Of a stretch of 64,000 bases of DNA, positions 1 to 14,500 are shown piece after piece (the first letter of the stretch is position 1; every line of letters starts with the position of its first letter). The stretch is taken from NCBI RefSeq assembly GCF_037038585.1, contig NC_092520.1, positions 194,873,604 to 194,937,603 of the forward strand, read 5' to 3'. A model generated the notes under the pieces. That model was given only the letters and a program-made list of their open reading frames with translations, searched no databases and was not told the origin of the DNA. This DNA comes from Patagioenas fasciata. Lineage: Eukaryota; Chordata; Aves; Columbiformes; Columbidae. The translations under genes and the position numbers were made by a program.

Positions 1-1717
1 TCAGAAAGTTTGGTGACATGCTGCAGTACATTGTTTGTGTCCTTAGCATGATAGCAGAATGAAAACAAGCACCACGTCAGACAGCAAAAATCATTAGATG
101 GAATTAAAGAAGTTGAGTGTAATAGGTATCATTTTATTTTAAATTGGAAAATGAGCTACTCTTGACCGTAATTTATTTTTGAACTTTTCAGTTATATTTT
201 TAAAGAATTGTTCTTTAAATATTTTCTGTGATATATAATGAAGAAATTATCAACAATTTTTAAATAGATATTGCATTGATGTCAGTGGGACAGTTCCTGT
301 GAGTTAAACTTCCTAAAGTTAGGACCAGATGTGAAAAGTTTATTTGAGGTTTTTTAAGTGTATGTACAGCTTGATATTCATTGGAGTTTGCTAAAATTAG
401 GTGTTAGATAATGCAAGGAAGTGAAACAAGACAACATTTTTCTTCTTGCCTCTTCCCACTTCTTGCTGACTTCAGAATTGGTCCCATGTTCTACATGGTT
501 CATGGAAACTGTTTTTCTTTGAATTTAGAATGGCAGTCCAGTAATATTAGTATTTTTGTGACACATTTCTAAAATGTCTTCCACAACACATTTATGTTTT
601 ATTGTTTCATCTATTTCTATGTGGCACTTCAAAAGGTACACTGGGTACCTATTTGTTACAGACATTGTCTTATGTGAAAAAGAAATAGGTATTTTATTCA
701 GGAAAACAGACTAAGTTGCAATTCTTTGGATTAGTGTTGAACTGTAGCATTTTATTTTTGCATTTAGTAATTAACCATTTTCTAAAAGGGAGGAAAAAGA
801 TGGGATTTCTCGGTTGATCTCAAGTGTAATCTTATCCTAACAAACATCCCAGAGATGTTAGAGAACCATATTTTCATATACAGGCTAAATAAATACTTCG
901 AGGTTATCTTTCACTAACATATGTAGTTTGCTCTTATCATCTGTCTACTGGGAAAACTGGAATATTTAAAAACTGACGTGTCATATAAGGAAGGTATAAA
1001 ACAGATATGCTTTCCATAGATGAGTTCTACTACTTGCCAGTCACAGGTAGTGATACCTTCAGCTTTGAAAATTTAGTAATTTGTACAGAACACATGAAGA
1101 GGAGTTGCAAGGTTGTTCAGTTTACTGGAAACACATAGTTAGCATTTTTTTAAGTATGAAGAAAGTCCATGGCCTGGGAACTATTTTCTGAGACAGTTAA
1201 GATTGTAATAATATTTCTCTATTTTTCACTTTTAAAACTAGATTCAACCTTCACTAAAATCACAGGAAAAAAGTTTTACTGGTTTCCTTGAAATCTTGAA
1301 TGACCTTTTACTTCTTTGTCTAATACTGAAATGTTCCAGTATTCTCTAATTCTTCTAAACCATAACTTCAGGGAATCTTTATTTAAGCCATTAAGTACTT
1401 TCCAGAAGATTCTTCTTTTTTTTTGAGATAGTAGTAGAACTAAAACCTTGAAAAATATATTTATAAATATGATACAGAAAATATGTGTTTTTCTTAGTCA
1501 AGTTTTAAAAGCATTCAATAAAGAAAAGGCATGAAATAAATGCACAAATTATATATGTAGTATGTCCAAATGGTAGATTTTATAATGACATTATAATTCA
1601 CTTGCTGTAATTCTGAGATGATAACAAAGTAATAGAATGAGATATCAGCTTTACAATTTAAGTAACAAATGCTTATCATTAAAGGCTTTTTGGGGTTAAA
1701 AATTTTAAGGCTTAGTA
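1..1717. other. Unique AT-rich noncoding DNA
   Basis: I recognise no gene, RNA or transposable element in this stretch. It is AT-rich, has stop codons in all frames, and contains only short homopolymers such as the T run near 1418-1425. An antisense frame of 110 codons that overlaps its end is composed of AT-driven residues and resembles no family I know. Confidence 0.6.
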
Positions 1718-1781
1718 AGTATATATACATATGTGTGTGTGGATGCAAAATGTTCCCACTGTACACACACATATATATGTT
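1718..1781. repeat. Inverted TA/TG microsatellite hairpin
   Basis: A TATATACATATGTGTGTGTG arm (about 1720-1740) is followed after roughly 20 bases by a TACACACACATATATATG arm (about 1761-1779). The two arms are close reverse complements, so the site could extrude as an AT/GT-rich hairpin. It was probably formed by simple-repeat slippage. Confidence 0.6.
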
Positions 1782-4708
1782 GAAATAGTTAAACAAATAA
1801 CTAGAACTAATAAGATTAAGATCCTGAAGAATGGAGTATACAGGCAAAAGATTCCCAGATTAGTTTCGCCAGACACACAGAGGTTATTAAAAGAAGCTGC
1901 CTATAAGCTTAGAAGCCTGAGCATCTGACAGGCAGAACAGGAAAAACAGCATGAGACATGAGATTGCTGGGCTCTAAGTCACATTTAAACACCCAATAAA
2001 TGGATCTTTGCAAAGCTGAACCTTCAGCATCTGAGGGTTTTATCAGCTGTGCCAGACAAGGCAGGCTGCAGGGATCAGAGCAAGGTGAAGGGAGCAGCTA
2101 CGGTGCAATTGATGGTCAAAGGGCCACATGTTCTTCCTGGTTGCACAGCGTTTTGTGGTTTGTAGCCACAAAAAATGAAATCAATGAACTAGGTGAGGAA
2201 TGACAATGGGAGTTCTACCGTAGAGAGCAGAGTCTGGACTGGAAGTGCCATCATGTCCCAGGAGGAACTGTTCAAGGGACAGAAAGGGAATGGGCTCCAC
2301 CAAAGGGAGAACCTATTGAGTCACCATCTGAGTCTGACCAATACTGTTTCTCCTGCTTTGACCTGAGCAGAAACAGTGAATGATAGTATCTGTATACAAA
2401 CAGCAGGAAGTGAAGCAGTGACCCAGTTTGAGTTGTTGTTTTGATTTAGTGTATGGATTTTTCTTCACAGGACTGCTAGAACAAGATGAGTTCCAGTAAC
2501 CTGACTACAATCACCTGTATGAGAACATTGATTGAATTAATTGCTTCAGAGTTTCTTACACATGGCTGTGATACACTTAAATAAATGTTCTTTATTCAGT
2601 TGTAGATTTTACTGCAAACAATACTAATAGCTAGGAATATTCTCTTCAAAATTTACGAAGTTAAGTTGAAGGTACTATAAATGTAATTTGTGATCATGTT
2701 AAAAATTAAAATAATAATAGCTACTTATTTACATTCCAGTTGAATCAGAAGAGAAAGCATGGTCAGGCTCTTTGTTTTTGTTTTTGCCATGTACATGATT
2801 AGGTCAGACTCTTAGGTAACTTGGATTAGTGTCCCTGTGTAGTCTGCAAATAGGATATCTATAAATAACCTTAAATCATGGTTTAGTTGTATTTTTACAG
2901 GATTACAAGAAGAAGACCAGAGTGAGAGTATGAAGTGAGCATGAGGTAAATTTGTATACGAGGTAAGAAGAATCACCTGGGGTTGTTTCTCACAAAGTTG
3001 ATTTCAGTTCAAGGCTAACTTCTATTCCATAGTTTTGCTCAGGTATAGGAAAAAAGTTTGTTTTCACTTTTATTCCAGTTGATGAGTAAATTATTACTGG
3101 AGCACTCTCTGTCTGAATTTAGAAAACAAAAACACAGATAAATTCAGATGCCAAAGAAGAGAAGCTATAATGGCAACTGACAGGTATATCAGGTCAGTAA
3201 TTTGTCGTAACATCAAAAAAGCTTCAGCTGAAGGTAGAGGTGGAAGGTTAAGCAGTGTGCACTGTTGGGACTGTTTTGAGATGACAGCATAAATATTGGT
3301 TTGCTTGTTCAATGAGTTAAAACCTTCAAAATCCTACAGAAATAAAGAAATGCAAATGTCAAGATAAAGCCTCTCCTCATAAGACTATCAATACCAAGAA
3401 CAATTATTGCTGATTGTCCGAATTCTAGTGGAGAAAGGAGGAGGACATCTGTCATTAGCAGAAGATTTGATTTTCCTGATTTTATTGAAATAACTTATTT
3501 TTTTTTTAATTCAGAATTTTATATTTCTTGAAAAATATTCACTTAGTTCAGAAGGAATTGCCCTAGTAGTCTGAAAATCTGATTTTGAATCCTACAAATC
3601 TTTCCCTGCCTCAGAATAGAAAACATGCAGGAGGCAAACCTCATGTAAACCTAACTACACAGGTGTTCACTGGGATATGTAGCACCCCATAGTTCTTGTG
3701 AACTACTGGTATGAAATATCTGAGTACCAAACTTCCAGTGCTATTCCTGTATACATTTTGTTTCATGAATTTTACTGGTGAATATGCTTTTAAATGAAAA
3801 GTTCTGTTCTTTTCAGTACTATACCAAAACATAAAAGAAAACTATTTTTTGTTCTCAGTTACAAATAATAAAAATATTAAATATGTTTAGTTAGAAGTAA
3901 AATGCAGTTTTGTCTCAGATTTTCCCCTGGTAAATTTTCCACTGGTTAATTTTTTAGAGATGGGTGGTATTTATTGACAGTCTCAAAGAAGAAACCTGAA
4001 GGAAGAAAATCCCTTATATTAGAAGCCAAATGTATTGTTAAAAATGGTGGGGTGAGAGAAAGTGAAGAAGAGGAAGAACAAAGTCTGAAAGTGATACAAA
4101 AATCTCTTTACTGTGTCAGAATTGACTTTGAAAAGCTTTAATCTCAGGTCTTCACACCCATTTATTTTTCAGTCCCTAGCAAGACACTTAATCTTTTTGT
4201 GCTGTATCACTATTTCCAGAGTCGAAATTCTGTTCAGAGATTGTAGATAGTGAGTGACAATTTGGATGCTCTGGATAAAACTTCATACTTGTGATGTGTA
4301 CACCAGTGTGGGACTCAGCACTCAGTGATAGTGCTGCAGGACAAGCAACATGAGAATTCATTTCTCTGTAGCAAAGGTGGTAAGACTGCAGCCTTCTAGA
4401 GGTATTTCTCTAACAGCCTATATGAGCGGTAATAAAAATAGATCTGAAAGCGACAATTCAAGGCCTTATCTCATGGGTAATTGTCCTGGGCACTATTTCC
4501 TATGAACTAGTCTCTGCAACAAAAATTTCTAGAGGGATTTAACAGCATCAGAAGAAATACTCTTAATTTGAGAGTACAAGGATGTAAATACTGACGAGCG
4601 CAATGCTTGTTAAATGGAAACTATGGAGGCGAAAACAAACTACAATTAAACCAGGCAAGCATTGAAAGAATGTTTAGCAAAAAAAGTAATTTTACTATGT
4701 GATAAAAT
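1782..4708. other. Unique noncoding DNA, slightly GC-richer patch at its start
   Basis: Positions about 1840-2420 are less AT-rich than the surroundings but match no CR1, LTR or SINE pattern I know. The 65- and 67-codon frames there have no splice context and no recognisable motif. The remainder to 4708 is ordinary AT-rich DNA with short T runs near 3498-3508. I see no gene in it. Confidence 0.55.
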
Positions 4709-4788
4709 GTTTTTGGGTTTTTTTGTTGTTGTTGTTTGGTTGGTTTGTTTTGTTTTGTTTTTTGTTTTTTTTTTTTTTGTTTTTTTTC
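4709..4788 (+). repeat. T/G-rich low-complexity tract
   Basis: This is an almost uninterrupted run of T with single G or GG interruptions (TTTTG, TTG and TTGG units) ending in long T runs. It is one of several (TTTG)n or (CAAA)n tracts in the window; the others lie near 19017, 21756, 56158 and 58331. It is a simple repeat, with no sign of a LINE or SINE body upstream. Confidence 0.8.
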
Positions 4789-7700
4789 TGGTGTCCTTTA
4801 GTTTCAAAAAACACAATTGAAGCAGACAAGCTGATTTTCAAATTATAGTGCATGATTCAGAGAGCTGGCGTAGCCTTTTTCATTTATAGTGTTTAGAGAT
4901 CACAAGATAATAAATCTGCTTTAGTGAAGTATGCTAGGCTTTTATGTATACTCTCTTCCTGCTCTGCTGAAAAGTTTTGCTTCTCACCCTGCTTTGGGTG
5001 TTTAAGTTCGGTGACATTGGAATGTTGCTGTTGTTGTTTTTATTACTCAAGGTCATTTCAAGTCTCATATTGCAAGCAGTTTCAAAAGCTACAAAGTCTG
5101 AATAAATAGGTCACTTAAATTCGGGGTCAGTGTATATTCATTTGTACATTCCTGAGTCCAACTGTCACTAAATGATGAGCTCATAGTCAGAAGCTTAAAA
5201 AGGAAAAAGTAATTTCTGTTAACTGTCTGTGGCTTAGTGAGTTAGCAAACAGGATTGAGTAAAAATAGGACAGTTAATCATCTGTAGTACAGACAGCAAA
5301 GCTGTTTGTGGCAGGGACCAGGTCACTCAGTGCTCTCTCGTTTCTCAGTTACTATTTGTTGTGTCCACATCAGAGCAGCAATGAAGCTCTTACACCACTG
5401 GTGAAGTCAGGCAAACATTCCTCTTCTGCATGCCAAACCCTCCAGACAATGCCATCCCTGCCAGATCAAGAACTGCTTGATCCTTTCTCCTTGGAGTAGC
5501 GTGCATGAACGCAGAACTAATGTGTGTGTATCTAAAACCAAACACAGTGTGGTGAATTAGAAGTGCAATTTAGATGAAAAATCTGTAAACATGCAAACAG
5601 ACTTCTATGGACTCAACCATTCTCTTGGTCACCTCCCTTTCTGCCCACAAGAAAGGTGCTGAGAGAGAAAGCATAACTACAAAGTTTGCAGATTCTTTAC
5701 ATTTAAAAAAAAAAAAAGAAAAAAAGAGCAGAATTGTAAGTTTCTGTAAAGCAGAAAAGATGCCCAGCATTTTAGAACTTATTAAACTAGCTTGTTTGCT
5801 GTTCACTTAAGGCTTGCTTCTGCCTCATTTGGCTTACACTTAGCAGCATTTTTGGGAAAATGCCATGTGTAGAATGAGACAGGGGATTTATTTTGAGATG
5901 AACATTTCACAATGGACACAATCCTATGCTAAAGGCTCAGTGTAAATAATGAGTTTCGTGGACACAAAATATTGTTCTTTCTCCAGAAAGTGGGGCACTG
6001 ACGTTATATAGTGGTTAGCTGCCTCTCAGCCATGCAACAGCTAGTTTCACAGATTTCTCTAAGTACATAGGTATATGCAGGCAGACAGTAGCTGTTCCTC
6101 CTCCAGGGTACACGAGGTGCACCTTATCAGGATGATGGAAGGACTGTAATCTTGAACTCATCCTCGTCTTGTTTGTGTCAGAGGGGGCCTTTGAAGCAAA
6201 GATCATGCTTATGCCCATGTCTGTCCAGTTAATTCTCCCCCACCAGTATCTTCCATGGAGCATGCCATATTTTCTTCCTTTCCCCAGATCAGTCACTGCA
6301 TGGATCATACCAAAGATCCTGTGTTACTGTTGATTCCAAATTGGTGGTGTCACTGTCGGCCTTTAGGAGGCTTAAATTGTTAAGGCTTAGTTCACTTCAA
6401 CAACTGATTGAGCATTCAACAATCAAACACAGGTCACCTGTGAAAATGAAAAACATACATTGCTCAAATCCAAACATAAATGTTAAATATTAACAAATAT
6501 TAAAAATCTATATGTCCTAATTTCAAAACATGTCCTCTGACAATATTTAGTAGAATGAGGTTTTTGTGGTTTTTGTAACCAAGTACAGTCTTTATAACTC
6601 GGGAGGGTTATAACCAGTATGGTGCCCAAAGCTGACTGCAAATGTTGCAGTTTCACTATTTGTTCTCCAGAGCTTATGCGTCCATTATTTAGAAGCCCAG
6701 AACAATAACTCCCTAAAAGTAACACTAAATAGTGCAGTAAGCAGTACTATAACAAATATTAAAGATGTTTCCTGTCCCACTGACTGTGAGACCTCATATA
6801 TTTACTATGGTCACTGATATGCTCCTTCCTGCCCATGAGATAATCCATTTGATGTTTTGAAGCAGATATTTACTATGTGATTTCTGGGCCTCTGATCAAT
6901 TGGATTTTTAATTTTTTTCCTCTCTATGACAATAAAAACTACACTGAAAATTGCAGAGGTATTAAGTCATGATTATTATGTTACTTTAGTCAATTTTCTT
7001 CATGGTCACTTGGCCTACTTTGTAATATAAGATATTTTATCCTCCAGTAAATTTTCAAACAAATATTTTGGATACTAAACAATGATTTTGATTTTTATTT
7101 TTTTCAAAATAAAGAATAATCCTGGAAACTGCATGAAAAATCCATGTATGCAAGTCTTAGTCAATAATTGTAAGGCAAGGAGATTTTGCAGGCCTATTTT
7201 TGGAAAAAGGTTAAAAAACTGTTAACAGACCCGCAACTTTGAGTATACAACCAACAGAAGCTTTCCAATGTCTATGGTATATTTATGATGGTATGTTAGT
7301 TGTTGAACAGATTGTTCTACTAGCAGTTTTCTTTGTGATGGTCCTACTATGATGTTACGCTTACTAAAAAAAGTAAATTTATTAGAATCTGAGTTCATAG
7401 TGGTTCCACACCTTTTACAATCCACTGTCTTGATTCTAAAACAAGACTTTGTGTCTTTGCCCCATAGTTTTGGGACAAGATCACCTTTGCAATTCAGATC
7501 CTTACAAACCTCCAAATCTCACCTTTATTTCAAATAAAAGATGACTGTGAGCTTTGTCACAATCTTTCGGAATTATTACTATTCAGGTCTTCAAGAGGCC
7601 CATAAACTGAACTTGAGTGTATAGATTAGATTGTCAGTGTAGAAATAATCTGAACTAAGAAAGTGTAGTAGAATAATGGTCTAAAAAAATGTTATTTTTA

Positions 7701-10700
7701 ATTCATGCATGAAAGTGACCTGATGGCTCATAAAAGATGAGCGATGATTGGGCTAATTTTCTTTTTTTTCTTTCAAGTAGATTACGAATGAGACCTTATG
7801 AGTGTCTATATAATAAATCTTTGTTAAAATTATTAACCTGATTAATTTCTAAAGTGGAGTAGATAATTCCAATTATGAATCTGCAAATATCTTACAAGAA
7901 AAATTCATATCATAACTTATAAAACCAGCATTCATTTACTGACAATTGTTTCTTAACATTCCAGAGCAATTTTTTTTTTTGCATTTGAATTATGTACTTA
8001 CGTGGGTTTGTGAAGGCTCATCCAGCAAATTAAAGGGTCTACTGTGTTACATTTATATGGTCATGGGAAAAACTAACAGTGAGATTGTTGACCTTCCTAA
8101 CCAAGATGCGGAACCGATACTACTTACTGTTAAAGAAAAATAATGTATTTTCATATTTTCAATTTTTTAATAATTTGACTCTTCAAGGAATTTCATGTTT
8201 TGAAACTGCAAAGAAGATTATTCCCCTCCAAGGAAGGGGTAACTTTATGCTTTTGGTAATTTGTGGTGCTCCATGTGCTCACCCTACCAAGACCAATTAC
8301 TGGAGACGACTAAAAGAGCTTTAATTAGCTATGGTGCAATAGGTGCTCAGTCCCTGGTTCTATCTCATTATAAGGTCAACATTGACAAATACATTTTCTT
8401 AATGTTATTCATTATATACTGGTAACCTTATAAACACGAGCTGGACTGTATTCACAGTACCATCTAAGAAAATACAATCACTGTATTGGTAGAGAAGTTT
8501 GGAGTAGACTGATAAAATTCATGCTGAAAATTCCCTGAGAAACCACTTCTAAGAAAACTCATATTGTTTCAGAGGCAGTCAATTGCCTGAATGAACGACT
8601 ATCCTTCCTATGACTTACAAAGTCTTCCTACTGAAATCACTGAAATCACAGGTTGAAAAATCAATATGAAAAAGATCAGGCTTGTATGTTCTATTTGCAC
8701 TTCAAATACTGAGATGCTTGAGCCTTTGGCCATTCTACCATCTTGGTACTTAGTCTACCCAGAGCTTTGTCATACTAAGAATTCCCTTGCCCTTGCAGTT
8801 TATATGCTTTGATTTTTGATTTCTTTTTTCTTTTCTTGATTGTGTGAAATGCAGCATTCCCGGATATTGTGAAAGAGGTCTGAATATCAGAGAAGAGTTC
8901 TTTTTGTTCTCTGACACAGTCTCTTAATAAAGGGTCTCATTGCATTTCTCTTTTCCAGACTAACTAGTGCTCTTAGGTCAGGCAGTGTAATGTTTTCATT
9001 ATGATGATTTTCTGTACAAAATACTATTCAACATGATACCACTATCTAGCTGTGAATTTGCAGTTCTTAAACTCTATAGAAAATCTGTATTAATCTGTTG
9101 TAAGTGTAGCTTAAAAGAGTTAGAAATCATGCAGTATCTAGGGCAAAAAGATAACTTTTCTTGTCTCTGCTTCCTCTGTTAATAGTTTTACACAGGTGAA
9201 TGAAGTAAGTCCTCTCATGCATGGGTCTAGTTTGAATATAAACCAGTTATTCTCAGTGTAGGAAAAGGTGATCACTCTTCTGCTCCCATTTTCCTCTCAA
9301 TGTCTTTACTCATATGAATTGTGATGAGTTTAATGCCAGAGTCATATGAGGAACAAAGAGAATATCAAGTATGCAGCTATCTAGAGCAGTCACAGCAGTC
9401 ATTTGTGTGAATTATTCAAGCTACTGATGGTGTGCCACAGTGCCTGTTGCTACTGAAGTGGAAATAAAATCAATTGTGTACAATATGTACAGTAATATGT
9501 ACAGTGTGAAGGGAAAGCAGATGGCAAGGATGCATAAAACTTTAATGTCCTCCAATCTGTTTACTTATTTTAATCAGCTATCATAATCATCACCCACTGT
9601 GTGCTTTGTTTACATGGGGAGGTGCTGGTGTGATCAAGCAGAAGAAAATCCTGAGAAATGTGCCAGTTCCAAAACCTGATAATTAGAATTAGAAAGATTG
9701 TATGCTACAAAGCATTAGGGCAGACTAGATGATACCATGAAAAGTTACCTTTTGCTTAAGATTGCATTCACCCACATCAAAACTGAGGTGAAATCTGTGA
9801 TAGCACAGATTTTGCAGGTGACACGTATGGAAAGATGCTATATTGGAACTGGCCTGTATGGATCACATTTCCACATCCGTTGAAGTGGTAAGACCAGCTT
9901 CTTTCCTAGATGAAGTATGCATTTCCCTCAGTCTTTATGTCCTCCATAAAGCACATGGATATTTCTAGCTGAAAAATCCAAGAAGTAGTCCTCAATATTA
10001 TTTCTATGAAGAAAACGTGACTTGGATGGAGAAGGTATGTCTTTCACAGATTTTTTTACTTACACAGAACTGAATGAGTAACTCACGTTTCAGCTGAAAA
10101 CTTCTGTTTTCCAATGCTGGAGGAGAAAGAATCATCCTAAATATTAAGCCCCTTTGAGATTTGAAATGTTTAGTTTTGCACAACCATTTAAACCCCCAAT
10201 AAGGCCTTCAGAAGTATGTTTGATAAATGTCTTAACCTGGAGATATCCTCATGATGTTTAGGGTGGAAGAAGCCTGCAAATAGATTATAGCACAGAACAA
10301 GTGTGCATGAGTTTGTAAATGTCACATTTGTTTTAGATTTAACTGTTCTGCTCTGATTCTCAAGTGTTTGTTATGATGCTGTAAGAATTTCTCCTATTTC
10401 AGACTTGCTGTAGAAGACTTTGCCCAAATGAACAAAATATACCAGGAAAGATAATTAATGCTAAGTAATACTGTTTTCATGACAGATGCCATTTTGTATC
10501 CACTTTAAAAAAAAAAAGAGGAAGGGAGGATGGCAGAGATTACTTGTTCATATTTTAAAATGTGGCACAGAAATTTTTATGTACTAAATGTATGTCACAA
10601 ACCACTGAAGTTATGACACCGAATAATAGAAATGTATAGAAAAAATGCTCTGAGGAGAAGAAGGTGGTGTAAGGGAAATAACTAGTGTTGGGCAGATTGA

Positions 10701-11550
10701 TCAGGGCCCCACAGATTTGGCTTCTTGTCCAAAGTCAATGGAAGCTCCTTGTTCCTCTTCAGTAAGTGGAAGGAAATGTATCTGCTAGGTACTTTGACCC
10801 AGATTTTGTCATTCTTGAGTTAGGGAGATCCTAGTCTATACTTAAAAGTGAAGCAGCTAATAAGTTATGAAGGAAATAATCTCACTACAGGAAGCATCAC
10901 CTGTGGAGATGTGACTGCTGACCTGCAAGTGACTGTTCTGTGGGCTGCAAAAATGCTTGATGGGGGTGAAGATATGCATCCGGGAAGAACCTGATGACAA
11001 AACTAATCTTTGAAAGTCATTCTGGGAGGGATATTCCAATTTTCCTCCTACACAGATCCTTTCAGGAACCTTGCCTGTGTAATTATCTCCTCCTCTGTAA
11101 AGTGGGCAAAATAATAATTACCTTTGAGAACTAATTCCTGTGTGTAATAATCTCGACAATACTTGCAAGATGCCTGCCTAATAAAGATGTGTATTCAAAA
11201 AATGAATATTAATGCCTTGAACTTACTTTAACAAAGGACTGAAAGTCTGTGGAGTAACAAACAAGTCAATGACTGTGGCTGGATCCCTGCTCTCAATGTG
11301 TTGTGATCTGAACTGGGACACAGTTCTCCCCAGCAGAAACTCTCAGCAGCAGAAAGGTAGTGACGAGAAGAACTTGAATTAATTTCCACTGTCGTCCTGT
11401 ATTCACTGTCCGGAATAGATGGCCTCACCTAAAATGCATCAAATTGTTTCCCTTCCGAAATACTGTAGAGGGGAGAAGGAATGACAACGATAGCTCACTA
11501 GGTTGTTTCTGTGATGGAACAATTCTATGCCTCCTTTTACTGAATTCTAC
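4789..11550. other. Unique noncoding DNA
   Basis: I see no gene or interspersed repeat here. An A-rich tract (about 5704-5727) and short T runs (for example 7971-7980) are the only low-complexity elements. Two minus-strand frames of 97 codons (6015-6308 and 7222-7515) are longer than most in this window, but neither shows a domain, signal peptide or splice context I recognise, so I do not call them genes. Confidence 0.5.
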
Positions 11551-11568
11551 TTTTTTTTTTTTTTTTTT
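11551..11568 (+). repeat. T18 homopolymer
   Basis: A pure run of 18 T lies within unique AT-rich sequence. No retrotransposon body or target duplication was identified beside it, so it is recorded only as a mononucleotide microsatellite. Confidence 0.85.
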
Positions 11569-14500
11569 AATTAGATTTTGTTAAACTTATAGAGAATTTC
11601 ATGGAGGGAAGGAATTAGCACCTCCAGCATGCAAAGGTATCTTCTCACCCTCAGATGACTAATGTTGAAGGCCCAGGTAGAAAACGTCCGTTGGAAAGCT
11701 AAAAAGTCTTTCAAGCATCAACAGCATTGCAACAAATAGAATTATACTACCATTCAGATACAACTCCTATAAATAAGGTATTTTACTTTATTGTAATTGT
11801 CAGATATCTACATGTTCTTTTATGTTTCAATTATTGCTCTCCTTATTAACACCAATATTTATGGCAAGTTATATTTGAAAGGCTTTTTTATCATTATGCC
11901 TACAAGCTCATTCTGGATCCAACAGCACGTACCTAATTTGCAGATCAGTTGAGTTAACTGTGATGGCTCCTATCTTAGCAAACATAGTTGAAGAATGAAC
12001 CAGAGAACTTGAAAGCAAAAAGCAGCCCCTTAGGACCTGAGCATATAGTTTAGCTCATGTATGCCGTGAGATGCATGCAGGCAGACTGGCAAAACCTTGT
12101 CAGATGAACTTCAGCAAATATGATGGAGTAGGAGTACTGCAAAGCCTGACTTGCCCAGTCTCAGTTGAATAACGACTTCAGAAGTTTGAGACAGTCTATA
12201 AAGCATGGATAAGGCTTACAAATCCTTCCCTCAAACTGAAGGAAGAAAATCGTAATGTTTGGGTTACACCAGTTGACCTGTCCTGACACTCAACAAACCA
12301 AACAAGACTTAGGAAGTGATTGAAATATATCAGTTTGTTTAAGTGATAATTCCTTGTTTGATTCTATCCTTGCTTGACTTCTTACCTAAGTCTCAGGCTG
12401 CATCTCTTCACTTTTGTCAAGTTTATATGTTTAGAAATTTTTGGAAGATTCAATCACAAAGCATTTTAATTACATACACTCAAACAAAAACCTAATACTG
12501 GCCTGCCATGACATTCAGCCACAGTTTAAAATCAACTCACAGGAAGACAAGGTCATGTTTAGTTTGTGGAGTTTTTACAACTACTTTATATAAACTAACT
12601 AAGCTGTTAAGAGTGAATGGAAATTACATGAGAGCGAAGTAAGAGGTCATGTCAGGCAAAACTGTTTTTTTTTCTCCTTTTCAAATAAAAACAAATGCAT
12701 TTAGACATTTAAATACAAGTCTGATAACATATATGTAATTATATCAATTTCATTTGAGTAGAGAGTTCAGTATAAAAACATAAAAATCTTTTGCTTCCTT
12801 TGGTTTTCCTTCCTTAAGGTTGACCTGGACCTCTGTCCATTGTTTTGGTACTAACCACATGACCAAAAGTAAGATATTTAAAATCTTGCAATACTATGTC
12901 TTGGCAGAACAAGATACAGAATAAATTCAGAAATAGCTGTGTAAGAATTATGAGTTAATATACGTCCCACATACAGTCCAAAACTGCTGTATTCCAAAGA
13001 GGCAAAATATGAAATGTAAAACAATGGCATAAAAAGACTTATAATGTTTTCAAGAACTTGTTTTATAATGATAATGAGTGCCATGTGTTATAGTCTATTT
13101 TGAAAAAAAGAAGTCTGTTGAAACTAAAGTAAGTAGGTTATTACAGAGTCATTTTATATGAAATCTGATGATCACTGTTACATACAGTTGAAGTACATGA
13201 TGCAAAATTTAAGGTGGGAAAAATATGTACATGAAGCAATATACTTTTGCTGTGTTCAGCAGGAATACGATGGATTTATGTGAAGCTGCAGTAGATACCC
13301 TTTGCTATCCCCCTTGTGACATCAATTCAATGGTACAGATAGAAGAGATCATAAATACACTTATTCCCAAATCCCAGCCTTCACTTTCAATTTCCCACTA
13401 AAGTGGAGTTCAATTGTTAAAATGTACAGAACAGGAAAAGGAGAAGTGAGTTCAGCTTTTGTAGAAAATCAGGCTAGCAGAAATGACAGGGACTGAAACA
13501 TCATCAGATGGGTATTTCTCTGTATTTAACAAACTATTCATCTATCAACAGTTGTTTACACAGAATACACAAATACATGGAAACCCATGAGCAACACACA
13601 AAAAAACTCAAAGTTACATTAATTTATTAAAGCAGCAAAATCATGTGTCTGAAGGCTAGGAAGTGCTGGAAGAGAGCTACCTAGGTACTATCAATTCAGC
13701 AGTCTTTTGTGGAGGCTGCTGATTTTTACAAATTACAATGTAATTTTAATTAAATGATTTTTTTTTTGTTTTTCCAAGGGACCTCTGTTTCATTCACAGT
13801 ACAGAGTGGATGATACTTACTTAATGAGCAGCTGCTCAATACTTTGTTTTTGTTTCATTGTTCAGCATGTGTGGTCCCATTTGTTATTTACCAGACACTA
13901 ACAATCCAGATTCCTATTGAGAACTATTCATTTCCTCACAGACTTTTCTGATTTCACTATCATGTAGGAGTACATCACAGAAGGGTTCTCAGCACCCTGT
14001 GACACCAGGGATGATGTAATTCCTATCAGAGATGGAGACTTGATATGTGAAGGGATTGAAGTCCAACATTTCTATTGTATGGCCATCTTCAGACAACTTT
14101 ATTTATATGTAGACTGATTGTAGACTGAATTTAGCTTTGTATGTTATCTCTATCTATTCAAATATATATCCCACTATAAATGAAGTAGTCGGCAGAGCAG
14201 ACTCCAGGAAATCTGGTTAGGCAACTTTCTGAGACCCCTTCTCAGGTACTCTCTTTTTTGGCATTTGGATTTTTTTTCAGTAACTCAGTTTTCCCACCTG
14301 GATAGTGTATGCACAGAAGCACAACACGTGATCCACTTCCTAACTGGTGGATCCATCTCATACTTTTTTATTAATTGGAGAATTTAGAATCTGTCACTTT
14401 TGGTTAATCCAGGTGTTACCAAAATTTACAACCAGGTGGTACCAATTGTGCTGAGCAGGTAGCAGATTTCTACTTTAGAATTCAGAAGTTCAGTTTCAGA

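Noticed and set aside
6015..6308. 97-codon minus-strand frame
   Set aside because: No domain, no homology recognised, and its length is possible by chance in this patch.
7222..7515. 97-codon minus-strand frame with several cysteines
   Set aside because: The cysteine spacing fits no zinc-binding family I know, and no splice or start context supports it.
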